Assembly: GCA_033764875.1 (NCBI GenBank)
Contig: JANRIO010000052.1
Coordinates: 12,330 to 76,329 of the forward strand
Direction: 5' to 3'
Length of the DNA: 64,000 nt
Origin: AWTP1-13 sp033764875
GTDB taxonomy: Bacteria; Pseudomonadota; Alphaproteobacteria; Rhizobiales; Hyphomicrobiaceae
Position 1 is the first letter of the stretch; each line of letters begins with the position of its first letter. This document shows, one piece after another, positions 33,959 through 43,097 of the stretch. Below the pieces are notes generated by a model. That model did not search any database. It saw only the letters and a program-made list of their open reading frames with translations, and was not told the DNA's origin. The position numbers were made by a program, and so were the translations under genes.

Positions 33959-35764
33959 ATGTCCAAGCGCGAGATCCCGATCGACATTGCCGGCCTGAAG
34001 CGCGCCTACGCGCGCGGGCTGTCGCCGGCGGCCGTGATCGAGGACATCTACGACACCATCGCCAAGGTCAGCGATCCCGGCATCTTCATCACCCTCCTCG
34101 ACAAGAGGAAGGCGCTGAAGGCGGCGCAGGCCCTGCGCAAGGCGGACCGCGACAGCCTGGCGCTGTGGGGCATGCCGTTCGTGGTCAAGGACAACATCGA
34201 CGTCGCGGGGCTGGCGACGTCGGCCGCCGCACCGGCCTTCGCCTACCGGCCCAAGCGCAATGCCACGGCGGTGCAGAAGCTGATCGACGCCGGCGCCATC
34301 CTGATCGGCAAGACCAACCTCGACCAGTTCGCCACGGGGCTCGTCGGCGTGAGGACGCCGCTGCCGGTGCCGAAGAACCCGTTCGACGGCGCGATCGTGC
34401 CCGGCGGCTCGAGCTCGGGCTCGGCGGTCGCGGTGGCGCGCGGCATGGCGGCCTTCGCGCTCGGCACCGATACGGCCGGCTCGGGGCGGGTGCCGGCCGG
34501 CCTCAACAACATCGTCGGCCTGAAGCCCTCGGTCGGCGCCGTGTCGAGCCTCGGCATGCTGCCGGCCTGCCGCACGCTCGACTGCATCTCGGTGTTCGCG
34601 CTCACGGTCGACGACGCATGGGCCGTGTACGAGGTGATCGCCGGCCCCGACGCGGAGGATGCGTTCTCGCGGCCCATCACGCTCGGCGCGCCCAGTGCGC
34701 CGGCGCCGCGGATGCGGCTCGGCGTGCCACGGGGCCGGGACCTCCTGTTCTTCGGCGACGCGGCGGCGAAGGCGCACTGGAAGGCGTGCGCGGCGATCGT
34801 GGCGGAGATGGGCGCGGAGCTCGTCGAGGTCGACTTCAAGCCGCTGTTCGAGACTGCGAGCCTGCTCTACGACGGCCCGTGGGTGGCCGAGCGCTACCAG
34901 GCGCTGCGCGAGATCATGGAGACGCGCGCCGGCGACCTGCACCCGGTGACGCGGGCCGTGATCGAGAAGGCCAAGAGCTTCTCGGCGGCAGACGCCTTCG
35001 CCGGCCGCTACCGGCTGGAGGAGCTCAAGCGCACGGCGGAGCGGATGATGGCCGGGCTCGACGGGCTGATGGTGCCGACGGCGCCCATCATCCCGACGGT
35101 GGCGGAGCTCGCGGCCGACCCGATCGGGCCCAACATGCGGCTCGGCACCTACACGAACTTCGTCAACCTGCTCGACATGTGCGGCATCGCCGTGCCGGGG
35201 CCGATGCGCAAAGACGGGCTGCCGGCCGGCATCACGCTGCTGGGCGCGCGCGGGCGCGACGCGGCGCTCGCCTCGATCGGACGCGCCTTCCACCACAAGG
35301 CGGCCAAGAGCATGGGGGCGACGGGACGGCCGCTGCCGGCGCCGCGGGCGCTGCCCGCCGCCGCGCCGCCCGGCATGATCGAGATCGCGGTGGTGGGTGC
35401 GCACCTGTCGGGCATGGCGCTCAACCACGAGGTGCGCAATCTCGGCGGCGTGTTCGTGCGCGCGGCGGAGACGGAGGCCTGCTACGAGCTCTACGCGCTG
35501 CCCGGCGGGCCGCCGAAGCGGCCGGGGCTGATCCGGGTCGCGGCCGGCACCGGGCATGCCATCGCCACCGAGGTGTGGGCGATGCCGGCCGACGGCTTCG
35601 GCCGCTTCGTCGCCGGCATCCCGGCGCCGCTCGGCATCGGCACGCTGCAGCTTGGCGACGGCACGCGGCCGAAGGGCTTCCTGTGCGAGGCGGAGGCCGT
35701 GCGCGGGGCGCGACACATCTCGTCCTACGGCGGCTGGCGCGCGTTCATCGCGGCGCAGGCCTGA
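33959..35764 (+). CDS. atzF: Allophanate hydrolase
   Basis: 601 residues. N-terminal amidase domain with K77 (GMPFVVKDNIDVAG), cis-Ser S151 (PGGSSSGSAVAVA) and nucleophile S175 (GTDTAGSGRVPAGLNN). The C-terminal domain (about 460-601, VVGAHLSGMALNHEV...PKGFLCEAEA) is the second AtzF/DUR1 domain, which completes release of CO2 and ammonia from allophanate. No biotin carboxylase of a urea amidolyase is adjacent, so allophanate probably comes from the AtzEGH steps rather than from urea. It ends the operon and is followed by a strong hairpin. Confidence 0.93.
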   Translation: MSKREIPIDIAGLKRAYARGLSPAAVIEDIYDTIAKVSDPGIFITLLDKRKALKAAQALRKADRDSLALWGMPFVVKDNIDVAGLATSAAAPAFAYRPKRNATAVQKLIDAGAILIGKTNLDQFATGLVGVRTPLPVPKNPFDGAIVPGGSSSGSAVAVARGMAAFALGTDTAGSGRVPAGLNNIVGLKPSVGAVSSLGMLPACRTLDCISVFALTVDDAWAVYEVIAGPDAEDAFSRPITLGAPSAPAPRMRLGVPRGRDLLFFGDAAAKAHWKACAAIVAEMGAELVEVDFKPLFETASLLYDGPWVAERYQALREIMETRAGDLHPVTRAVIEKAKSFSAADAFAGRYRLEELKRTAERMMAGLDGLMVPTAPIIPTVAELAADPIGPNMRLGTYTNFVNLLDMCGIAVPGPMRKDGLPAGITLLGARGRDAALASIGRAFHHKAAKSMGATGRPLPAPRALPAAAPPGMIEIAVVGAHLSGMALNHEVRNLGGVFVRAAETEACYELYALPGGPPKRPGLIRVAAGTGHAIATEVWAMPADGFGRFVAGIPAPLGIGTLQLGDGTRPKGFLCEAEAVRGARHISSYGGWRAFIAAQA

Positions 35765-35768
35765 GGCG

Positions 35769-35794
35769 CGAGGCGCCCACTCGCTGGCGCCTCG
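35769..35794 (+). terminator. Hairpin after the importer/atz operon
   Basis: CGAGGCGCC (35769-35777) and GGCGCCTCG (35786-35794) make a perfect 9-bp stem with an 8-nt loop, 4 nt after the atzF stop and before a convergent gene. There is no T-run, so termination may be Rho-assisted. Confidence 0.5.
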
Positions 35795-35908
35795 GCCGCC
35801 GCCCCCCGGGTCCCGGCGCTTGCGTGCGCGGCCCCTGGGTCCCGGCCTGCAGCGGGGCCGCGCTGATGGAGACGCGCGATGCCGGCTGCGGCCGGGCGCG
35901 CAGACGGC

Positions 35909-36778
35909 TCACCACGCCAGCGCGTTGAGGGCGGCGATGGGCGCGAAGGCGCGCGGCGCGAACAGGGCAGCCAGCGTCGCCTCGCTCAGGCCGTCTTGGA
36001 GATGCACGGCGCTGGCGATCATCACCGTCCTGAGGCCCGCCTCGCAGCCGCCGCGGATGTCGGTCTCGACGCCGTCGCCGATGGCGAGCATGGCCGAGAC
36101 CGGAACCGGCGCGCCGCGCAGCCGCGCGATCTCGGCGAAGGCGCGCTCGTAGGCGGGAGCGTAGGGCTTGCCGGCGTAGGCGACGGCGCCGCCAAGGGCC
36201 GCGTAGCGTGCGGCCAGCGCGCCGGCGCAGTAGACGAGCCGGTCGCCGCGCTCGACCTTGAGGTCCGGGTTGGCGCAGATCATGGGCAGGCCGCGCCCGA
36301 TGAGCGGCGTGAACAGCTCGTCATAGTCCTCAGGCGTCTCGCGGGTGTCGTCCCACAGGCCCGAGCACAGGATCGCCTCGGCATCGCGGGCCCGCACGAC
36401 GCGGACGTCGAGACCCTCGAGCAGGCCCTTGTCGCGGTCGGGCCCGATGTGCAGGAAGGCGCGGCCGGGCACCGCGGCGATGAGGCCGCGCGTGACGTCG
36501 CCGGAGGTGACGCCGCCGTCGTAGGCATCGTCGGGCACACCGAGAGCGCGCAGCTGGCGCACGACGTCGGGGAAGGGCCGCGGGGCGTTGGACAGCAGCA
36601 GCACGCTGCCGCCGCCGGCGCGGAAGCGCCGGCACGCCTCGACGGCGCCGGGAAAGGCGGCGACGCCGTTGTGCATGACGCCCCAGATGTCGACGATCCA
36701 GGCGTCCGCGTCGCCGGACAGGGCGGAGATGCCCGAAAGGATCGGGATCCGCGGCCGGGCCTTGCTCGAGGTGCTCAT
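35909..36778 (-). CDS. TIGR01459-type HAD-superfamily hydrolase
   Basis: 289 residues, NagD-like class IIA HAD phosphatase. Motif I is DIWGVMHNG with the nucleophilic Asp at residue 30, motif II lies in LLLSNAPRP, the Lys of motif III in YAGKPYAPAYERA, and motif IV in LAIGDGVETDIRGGCEAG. The class II cap lies between. Substrate unknown, probably a small phosphate ester. The family is common in alphaproteobacteria. It converges on atzF and lies downstream of the EAL gene on the same strand, with a 42-nt gap. Confidence 0.87.
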   Translation of the reverse strand: MSTSSKARPRIPILSGISALSGDADAWIVDIWGVMHNGVAAFPGAVEACRRFRAGGGSVLLLSNAPRPFPDVVRQLRALGVPDDAYDGGVTSGDVTRGLIAAVPGRAFLHIGPDRDKGLLEGLDVRVVRARDAEAILCSGLWDDTRETPEDYDELFTPLIGRGLPMICANPDLKVERGDRLVYCAGALAARYAALGGAVAYAGKPYAPAYERAFAEIARLRGAPVPVSAMLAIGDGVETDIRGGCEAGLRTVMIASAVHLQDGLSEATLAALFAPRAFAPIAALNALAW

Positions 36779-36820
36779 GGGCCGTCAGTAGCCGCCCGCG
36801 GGCGCGGGATCAAGCGGGGA

Positions 36821-38425
36821 TCAGGCGACCGCGTTGGGCGGCGAGGCCACGACCTCCTGCTTGACGAGACGCGGCGCCCCGAACAGCGAGCCGCGACCCA
36901 GAAGCACGCCGAAGCCCAGAATGCGCGCAAGCTGCCAGTCGTCGTCGATGTGGCCGACGATGAGCCCGAGGCCGGCTTGCGTGAGCATGCGGATGATGTC
37001 CGACGCCGGAACCAGGCCGGACGGCGCCGGCAGGCCCTCGAGGAACACCGGCGCGTCGAGATTGACGAACTCGAAGCCCATGCGCTTGAGCTCGTCGAAA
37101 TCCATGTCGAGATCGGTGACGCCGTCGAGGGCGAAGCGGAAGCCGGCGGCGGCGAGCGCCGACAGCGTCTGCACGTGGCCCGGCGAGAAGATGCGCACCT
37201 CCGCCTGCTGGAAGGAGATGACGAGGCTCATGGGGCCGGCGGTCGGCTCGGCGGAGGCGGTCGAGAGGAAGCGGTGATCGGTCAGCGATTCGCCCGCAAT
37301 GGCCGTCAGCACGGAGCCGGAGCGGCCGCCGGCACCGAGCTTGCGGGCGACGCGGGCGGCGCGAATGATGCGCGCAACATCGATGCGCGGCATCAGGCCG
37401 GAGCCGAGGGCGACGCGGGTGACCTCATCCTGGGCCATGGCGGAGCCGTCGGCCATCAGCAGGCGCGTCGAGACCTCGAAATGGCGGGTGCGGCCCTCGG
37501 TCAGGGACTGGATCGGCTCGAGCAGCACCTCCATGCGCTCGGCGGCCAGCGCCTCGGCGACGCGGATCAATTGCGCGCTGACGGCCTGCGCCTCCCGGGG
37601 GCGCGCCGCGGCCACCGACTGGGGGGCGGAGGACGCCGCGGCCGGCGCGGCCCTGGGCAGCGGCTCGACGGCCGGCGGCGGAGGGGGCGGCGGTGGCGGT
37701 GCCTTGGTGGCGGGCTGGCGCTGGCCCTGGGGCGTGGCGCGCATGGTTTGCGCGGCGGCCTCAAGCGCCGCGATCGAGCGGTCGATGATGGCCTCGCCGT
37801 CGGGCTGCTGCGGCACCAGCTTGCCGCGCACCTTGGGCGGCTTCGACGGGGTCGTGTTGAGCTCGTCGGCGAGCTTCTTGACGAGGCTCTCGATCATCTC
37901 GACGGTCAGATCCGGCGGGCCATGCGCCACCTTGCTCACGTCGGAAACGGGTGGCGGCGGCGGGGCCTGGGACCTGGGCAGCTCGGGCGGGGGCGCGTCG
38001 TAGCCGGCGAGGCTCGGCACATCGGCCGGGCGAAGCGCGAACGGATCGGCCTCGCGCGGCGGTGCCAGCTCGGGCTCGGGCGCAATGGGGGGCGGCGCGG
38101 CGCGGCGGCCGAACTCGATGCCGAGCTGCGGCTCGAGGCCCTTCTCGTGCGCCCACGGATCGAAGGTCTCCTCCGCGGCGGGCGGCGGCGCCGGCCGGGC
38201 GGAGCGGGCCTCCGCGCGGAACGCGCGGCGCATGACGAGGTGCGACGCGAGCAGCACGGCGTAGATGGCGAGCGCCGTCGCCAGCCCGTTCAGCAACGGC
38301 AGGCTCAGGCGCTGGAACACGAACACGCTCACGGCGAGCGTCACGACGGTGACCGAGAAGATCACGAACGCATCGGCAAGGCGCGCGCCTGCCGACGACG
38401 CCACCGTGCCCTTTTGACGTGCCAT
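36821..38425 (-). CDS. Membrane-anchored protein with degenerate EAL domain
   Basis: 534 residues. Two N-terminal membrane helices (FVIFSVTVVTLAVSVFVFQ and ALAIYAVLLASHLVM) are followed by a long Pro/Ala-rich linker, about residues 70-290. The C-terminal domain resembles EAL phosphodiesterases but has EVSTR where EAL-x-R is expected, and lacks the DDFGTG loop (FALDGVTDLDMDFDELK instead). It is therefore probably not a cyclic-di-GMP phosphodiesterase and may act as a binding or scaffold protein. ATG 38425 starts just before the first helix; the upstream extension is not supported. Confidence 0.78.
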   Translation of the reverse strand: MARQKGTVASSAGARLADAFVIFSVTVVTLAVSVFVFQRLSLPLLNGLATALAIYAVLLASHLVMRRAFRAEARSARPAPPPAAEETFDPWAHEKGLEPQLGIEFGRRAAPPPIAPEPELAPPREADPFALRPADVPSLAGYDAPPPELPRSQAPPPPPVSDVSKVAHGPPDLTVEMIESLVKKLADELNTTPSKPPKVRGKLVPQQPDGEAIIDRSIAALEAAAQTMRATPQGQRQPATKAPPPPPPPPPAVEPLPRAAPAAASSAPQSVAAARPREAQAVSAQLIRVAEALAAERMEVLLEPIQSLTEGRTRHFEVSTRLLMADGSAMAQDEVTRVALGSGLMPRIDVARIIRAARVARKLGAGGRSGSVLTAIAGESLTDHRFLSTASAEPTAGPMSLVISFQQAEVRIFSPGHVQTLSALAAAGFRFALDGVTDLDMDFDELKRMGFEFVNLDAPVFLEGLPAPSGLVPASDIIRMLTQAGLGLIVGHIDDDWQLARILGFGVLLGRGSLFGAPRLVKQEVVASPPNAVA

Positions 38426-38673
38426 GCACCGCCTCCGCAATCTTCGTCGATTCGACCTGATAAAGCATTCGCGAGCGCTGCTGCATGCGCAACCCGCGAT
38501 GGCAGCCGGCGGGCGGTTTTCCACCAGCAACGACGGTTATCGACAGCCGCGCCGCGAAATGCTGCCCGCCGCGGGGCGACGCGGACGCGAAAAGGGCGGC
38601 CGGAATGCTGCGCCCCATTCCTTCGATGCGGCGAGCATCTTCACGCCATCCATGCGGGGCGCGTGCGCCGGGA

Positions 38674-38794
38674 CCCCCTCTCCCCATGCAGCGAAGCGGA
38701 GTGGGGAGAGGGTCAGGGGCAGGATCTTGCTCTGAGGTTGGAGTGTGCTGCTGCCCCTCACCCCGGCCCTCTCCCCGCGAGCGGGGAGAGGGAG
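38674..38794. repeat. CCTCTCCCC palindromic repeat doublet (family B, copy 1)
   Basis: Forward unit 38674-38722 (CCCTCTCCCC ... GGGGAGAGGG, then TCAGGGGCAG) and reverse unit 38752-38794 (GCCCCTCACCCC, CCTCTCCCC, GGGGAGAGGG), about 29 bp apart. It occupies most of the 3' side of the 377-bp gap 38426-38802, just downstream of the leftward aminotransferase stop, where it could serve as terminator or mRNA 3' end. A similar pair lies at 47669-47818. I see no gene in the gap. Confidence 0.7.
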
Positions 38795-38802
38795 ACGCCG
38801 GT

Positions 38803-40131
38803 TCAGCCCACCGCGTTCAGGATCTTGGCGATGCCGTCGCGGATCTCGCCGATGTCGCTCTCCGTGCAGACCAGCGGCGGGGCCACGATCAGGGTGTCCA
38901 TGGTCACGCGCACGTAGATGTTGAAGTCGTGATACATGCGCTCGATGGCCTCGTAGCCGCGCACGCCGGGCTTGCCGGGCAGCGGATCGAGGTCGATGCC
39001 GGCCATGAGGCCGACGGTGCGGATGTCGGCGACGTTGGGCTGGCCCTTGAGGCTCATCATGGCGTCGGCGAACACCGGCTCGAGCTTCAGGGCGCGCTCG
39101 AACAGACCCTCGTCCTTGTAGATGTCGAGCGTGGCGAGGCCCGCCGCGGCGGCCAGGGGATGGCCCGAGTAGGTGTAGCCGTGGAACAGCTCGATCATGT
39201 GCTCGGCGCCGGTCATGAAGGCGTCGTAGATGCCCTTGGAGGCCATCACGCCGGCCATCGGCACGGCCGCGTTGGTGACGCCCTTGGCGAAGGTGATCAT
39301 GTCGGGCTCGACGTCGTAGCGCTCGGACGCAAAGCAGGTGCCGAGACGGCCGAAGCCGGTGATGACCTCGTCGAAGATCAGAAGGATGCCGTGCTGGGCC
39401 GTGATCTCGCGCAGCTTCTTGAGGTAGCCCTTGGGCGGCGGCAGGCAGCCCGTGGAGCCGGCCACCGGCTCGACGATGACGGCGGCGATGGTCGAGGCGT
39501 CGTGCAGGTTGATGAGACGGGTGAGCTCGTCCGCCAGGTGCGCGCCCCACTCCGGCTCGCCCTTGGTGAAGGCCTGCTTGGAGCGGTCATAGGTCGACGG
39601 CAGATGATCGACGCCCGTGAGCATGTTGCCGAACTGCTTGCGGTTGGCGACCATGCCGCCGACCGAGATGCCGCCGAAGCCGATGCCGTGGTAGCCGCGC
39701 TCGCGGCCGATGAAGCGGGTGCGGGCGCCCTCGCCGCGGGCCTTGTGGTAGGCAAGGGCGATCTTCAGCGCCGTGTCGACGGCCTCGGAGCCCGAGTTGG
39801 AGAAGAAGGCGTAGTCGAGGCTGCCGGGGGCGAGCAGCGCCAGGCGGGAGGCCAGCTCGAACACCTTCGGGTGGCCGTACTGGAACGCCGGGGAGTAGTC
39901 GAGTTTGGCCGCAGTCTCTTGAATTGCCTTGACGATCGGCTCGCGGCAGTGGCCCGCGTTGACGCAGAAGAGGCCCGAGGTGGCGTCCAGCACCTTGGTG
40001 CCGTCCGGCTTGAAATAGTGCCGGTCCTTGGCGCCGGAGAACAGCCGCGGCTTCTTCTTGAAGGCCCGGTTGGGGGTGAACGGCACCCAGTAGGACTCGA
40101 GCTCGTTGGGCTTCATATCGAGGGGGGCCAT
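38803..40131 (-). CDS. Class III omega-aminotransferase (beta-alanine--pyruvate transaminase-like)
   Basis: 442 residues, PLP-dependent fold type I. Landmarks are the start LESYWVPFTPNRAFKKKPRL typical of omega-amino acid:pyruvate transaminases, NSGSEAVDTALKIA, RERGYHGIGFGG, LIFDEVITGFGRLG, and the PLP Lys in ITFAKGVTNAAVPMAGV. It moves an amino group from beta-alanine or another omega-amine to pyruvate. The substrate cannot be fixed from sequence. ATG 40131 gives the family-typical N-terminus. Repeat family B begins 9 nt after its stop. Confidence 0.92.
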   Translation of the reverse strand: MAPLDMKPNELESYWVPFTPNRAFKKKPRLFSGAKDRHYFKPDGTKVLDATSGLFCVNAGHCREPIVKAIQETAAKLDYSPAFQYGHPKVFELASRLALLAPGSLDYAFFSNSGSEAVDTALKIALAYHKARGEGARTRFIGRERGYHGIGFGGISVGGMVANRKQFGNMLTGVDHLPSTYDRSKQAFTKGEPEWGAHLADELTRLINLHDASTIAAVIVEPVAGSTGCLPPPKGYLKKLREITAQHGILLIFDEVITGFGRLGTCFASERYDVEPDMITFAKGVTNAAVPMAGVMASKGIYDAFMTGAEHMIELFHGYTYSGHPLAAAAGLATLDIYKDEGLFERALKLEPVFADAMMSLKGQPNVADIRTVGLMAGIDLDPLPGKPGVRGYEAIERMYHDFNIYVRVTMDTLIVAPPLVCTESDIGEIRDGIAKILNAVG

Positions 40132-40438
40132 GGTCGCATCTCGCAGGTTTGACGTTGATATTCCCGACGGTTTCTAGCAGGCCCTGCGGAGGCCTCCAAG
40201 CCGCAGGCGGCGCATAGGCTGCATTCCAGTGTCGCGGACCTCGGGCAAAATGCCCGTCAGGCACCGCGATCCGGCGCCGCCGGACCGCCACAAGGTTGAC
40301 CGGTATCGGTCCCGATTCCGGCCCACGAGGACCCGAATCGCCCGGGCATTTAGCGGTTGTTAGGCGATTCGGATCGAATGCTCTGCCTTGACCCGAGCAA
40401 ACGCCCAACCCGTTCGGTTGTGTTGAGGAGGAGTGCCC
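40132..40438. other. Divergent gap, no gene seen
   Basis: 307 bp between the leftward aminotransferase and the rightward SDR gene. It presumably holds both promoters. The SDR ribosome binding site GAGGAGGAG is at 40424-40432. I recognise no operator, RNA or repeat. Confidence 0.4.
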
Positions 40439-41173
40439 ATGTTGATGAGCGTCGTCGAGGAAGCCCAGTCGGTGCAACGGCACCCGGAGCTGGCGGGCAA
40501 GCGGGTGCTCATCACGGGCCTGTCGCGCAGCGCGGGCGTGGACCTGGCGCGCGCATTCGCCGAGCACCGGGCGCGGCTGATCCTGCAGTTCGCCGAGGCC
40601 TGCGAGGACATGGACGCGGTGGCCGAGATCGCGGCGCAGTCGGCGCTCGAGATCCAGTCCTTCGGGCCCGTCGCGTGCTCGAGCGAGGCGGCCGTCGCCT
40701 TCGCCCGCACCGCCGTGCAGGCCTTCGGCGGGCTCGACGCGGTGATCAACGTCATCCCGCTGGCGGCGCCGGCGGCCGGGGCCGGGGCGCAGGTCGAGGA
40801 TCTGGAGCGGCTCGTCGCCGAGCGGCTGCGGTTGCCGCTGCACCTGTCGCAGATCGCGGCCAACCGCATGGCCATGATGATGACCGAGGGCATGGTCCTC
40901 AACGTCGCCGCGGTGCAGGCCAAGGGCCAGACGAAATGGGCGTTCGCCTCGATGGTGAAGGCGGCGCTCTCCGGCATGACCCGCGCGCAGGCCGAGGAAT
41001 GGGCCGGCAAGGGCATCCGCTTCAACGCGATTGCGCCGCAGACGTCGACGCTGGCGATCGAGCCGGGCCTCAATGGAGAGGCAAGCGTCGCGATGCTGGC
41101 GCTCTACCTCGCCTCAAGCCACGGACGGCGGCTGTCCGGCCACGTGTTCGAGGCCGACTGCGCGCGCTGCTGA
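40439..41173 (+). CDS. Divergent short-chain dehydrogenase/reductase lacking the catalytic Tyr
   Basis: 244 residues with an SDR Rossmann fold: VLITGLSRSAGVDLARAFAE at the nucleotide-binding turn, GGLDAVINVIPLA in place of the NNAG motif, and IRFNAIAPQTSTLA after helix F. Two normally essential features are altered. The glycine motif reads TGLSRSAG instead of TGxxxGxG, and the Tyr-x3-Lys pair reads A-S-M-V-K, so the catalytic Tyr is missing. It may bind nucleotide without classical dehydrogenase activity. ATG 40439 follows a strong GGAGGAG site. The stop lies 5 nt before the convergent XRE stop. Confidence 0.8.
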   Translation: MLMSVVEEAQSVQRHPELAGKRVLITGLSRSAGVDLARAFAEHRARLILQFAEACEDMDAVAEIAAQSALEIQSFGPVACSSEAAVAFARTAVQAFGGLDAVINVIPLAAPAAGAGAQVEDLERLVAERLRLPLHLSQIAANRMAMMMTEGMVLNVAAVQAKGQTKWAFASMVKAALSGMTRAQAEEWAGKGIRFNAIAPQTSTLAIEPGLNGEASVAMLALYLASSHGRRLSGHVFEADCARC

Positions 41174-41178
41174 GCGGG

Positions 41179-41973
41179 CTACCGGCGAGCCCATCGGCGT
41201 AGAACCTCCGCGGACGCATCGTCCGCGGGGAAGAAGCTCTCGACCCTCAGCTCCTGCGCCGTCACACTGGACGGCGTACCGAGCGTCGCGATCGTGGTGA
41301 AGAGGCTGAGGACGGTCTCCCCTTTCCTGAAGTGCATCGGCAGCACGGGGGCGGAGCCGTCGAGCGCGGGGCCTTTCACCAGCTCGCGCACACCGTCGTA
41401 GGCAAGAAGCCTCTCGAGCAGGGCGCTCGTCGCGTCGCTGCCATCGCTGGAGGCGTCGAGCTCCACGCTGCGTATGAAATAGCGCGCGACCTGCGGCCAG
41501 TTCTCGAGGAACGGGCGCAACAGGTGAGGCGCGACCAGGGCATCGGCCAGGTTCACCGGCTCCCCCGCCGGCAGCGGCCCGACGAGGAACTCGACGAGGC
41601 ATACGGCTGCAGGGTTGGCCTTGAGCAGGTTCCAGTGCCGGTCGACGGCGACCGCCGGAAACGGCTGCTGCTGGGCCAGCATGTAGTCGACCGCGCGCGC
41701 GACCTGGGCGAGCTCCGGGGCGGCAAGCGTGGCCTCGCGCCAGGCCGGGGCGAAGCCGGCGGCCAACAGCAAGGCATTGTGCTGGCGCAACGGCACATCG
41801 AGTGCCTCGGCCAGGCGCAGCACCATCTCGCGGCTGGGCGACGCGCGACCCAACTCGAGGAAGCTCAAGTGGCGCTGCGAAATATCGGCACGGCCGGCCA
41901 GCTCCAATTGCGAGAGCCGCCGGCGCTCGCGCCACCAGCGAAGTCTTGCGGCAAAGGTCGCGGGACGCTGCAT
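41179..41973 (-). CDS. XRE-family regulator with MmyB-like sensor domain
   Basis: 264 residues. N-terminal Cro/C1 helix-turn-helix about residues 8-60 (LRWWRERRRLSQLELAGRAD, ISQRHLSFLELGRASPS), then an MmyB-type PAS-like ligand-binding domain (VDRHWNLLKANPAAVCLVEF, LSLFTTIATLGTP). It is divergent from the EamA exporter gene with an 82-bp gap, so it probably controls that exporter. The more upstream in-frame ATGs lie inside the exporter gene and are not credible. Confidence 0.87.
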   Translation of the reverse strand: MQRPATFAARLRWWRERRRLSQLELAGRADISQRHLSFLELGRASPSREMVLRLAEALDVPLRQHNALLLAAGFAPAWREATLAAPELAQVARAVDYMLAQQQPFPAVAVDRHWNLLKANPAAVCLVEFLVGPLPAGEPVNLADALVAPHLLRPFLENWPQVARYFIRSVELDASSDGSDATSALLERLLAYDGVRELVKGPALDGSAPVLPMHFRKGETVLSLFTTIATLGTPSSVTAQELRVESFFPADDASAEVLRRWARR

Positions 41974-42055
41974 GAGTACCTGCGAAGTAGTTGCCGATGC
42001 GGCTATCCAAGACAACATCGCACGTCCAATCGACTGTCGGCCACTGGAGAGCGTG

Positions 42056-42925
42056 ATGGCGGAGACGACCGGCGTGATGCTCGCCATCCTTTCGAGCTGC
42101 CTTGGAGGGACGGCCGCGGCCGTCACCCGCTACCTGGTCGGTGACGCGGATCCCGTTACGCTCGCCATCCTGCGATGGGGGATCGGGTTCCTCTGCATTC
42201 TGCCGATCGCGCTGCTCCTGCGCGTGCGCTTCCCGCAACGGGCCGATTGGGCCGGGGTCGTCGGGCTGGGCGTCTGCTATTTCGGAGTCTTCTTCATCCT
42301 CTACAATATCGCGATGGGCCTCACGACGGCTGCACGCGCCAGCCTGGCCCTGTCGACGCTCCCCCTTCAGACCATGGTGGTCGGCGCGCTGCTTGGCATC
42401 GAGCCGATGACGGCTCGCAAGACGGCCGGCGTCGCCATCGCCATGCTCGGGGTCTTCGCGGCGCTCGCGTCGGGGCTGGGTGCGGCGCCGGAGGGCGCAT
42501 GGCGGGGAGAGTTGCTCATGACGGGCGCCGTGCTGTGCATGGCGTTCTACAATGTCTGGTCGCGACCCTATGTGCTGAGGTCGAGCCCGCTCGGATACCT
42601 GACGGTGGGCATGGGTGCCGGGGCCGCGGTGCTGCTGATCCTGGGAGCCGCGAGCGGACGCATCTGGGCGCTGGCAACCTTCGGCGCCCCGCAATGGATT
42701 GCCGGGCTCTACCTCGGCATCGGCGGCGGCGCGCTCGCGTTCGTCCTGTGGGTGCTGGCGCTGCAGAGGGCCTCGCCGACGCGCGTCGCAAACACGATGA
42801 CGGTCAACCCGCTCGCGGCGGGCCTGCTCGCCACGCAGCTTGTTGGCGAGGCAATCACCCCGAGCCTCGTGATCGGCCTCGTCGCCGTGCTCGCCGGCAT
42901 CTGGATTGCCACCGCGAAAGAGTGA
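42056..42925 (+). CDS. EamA-family (DMT) transporter
   Basis: 289 residues with about ten predicted membrane helices in two EamA repeats. The first runs from MLAILSSCLGGTAAAVTRYL to LSTLPLQTMVVGALLG; the second ends at NPLAAGLLATQLVGEAITPSLVI. Members export or import small metabolites such as amino acids; the substrate is not predictable. ATG 42056 has GGAGAG 6 nt upstream. Divergent from the MmyB-type regulator. Confidence 0.88.
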   Translation: MAETTGVMLAILSSCLGGTAAAVTRYLVGDADPVTLAILRWGIGFLCILPIALLLRVRFPQRADWAGVVGLGVCYFGVFFILYNIAMGLTTAARASLALSTLPLQTMVVGALLGIEPMTARKTAGVAIAMLGVFAALASGLGAAPEGAWRGELLMTGAVLCMAFYNVWSRPYVLRSSPLGYLTVGMGAGAAVLLILGAASGRIWALATFGAPQWIAGLYLGIGGGALAFVLWVLALQRASPTRVANTMTVNPLAAGLLATQLVGEAITPSLVIGLVAVLAGIWIATAKE

Positions 42926-43097
42926 GGCAAAGCCGCCGGCGCGCGAGGCGGCGGCAGCCCAGCATTTGCGGACGCTCCGTCGACGCCATATTCAAATATC
43001 AAATTAATTGCGCTTTTTCGCCGATTTCATTGCGCATTCTTCGCCCAATTCCTCCCCCATAAACATCTTTTTACCATCCACCTGAAATACTCAAAAA

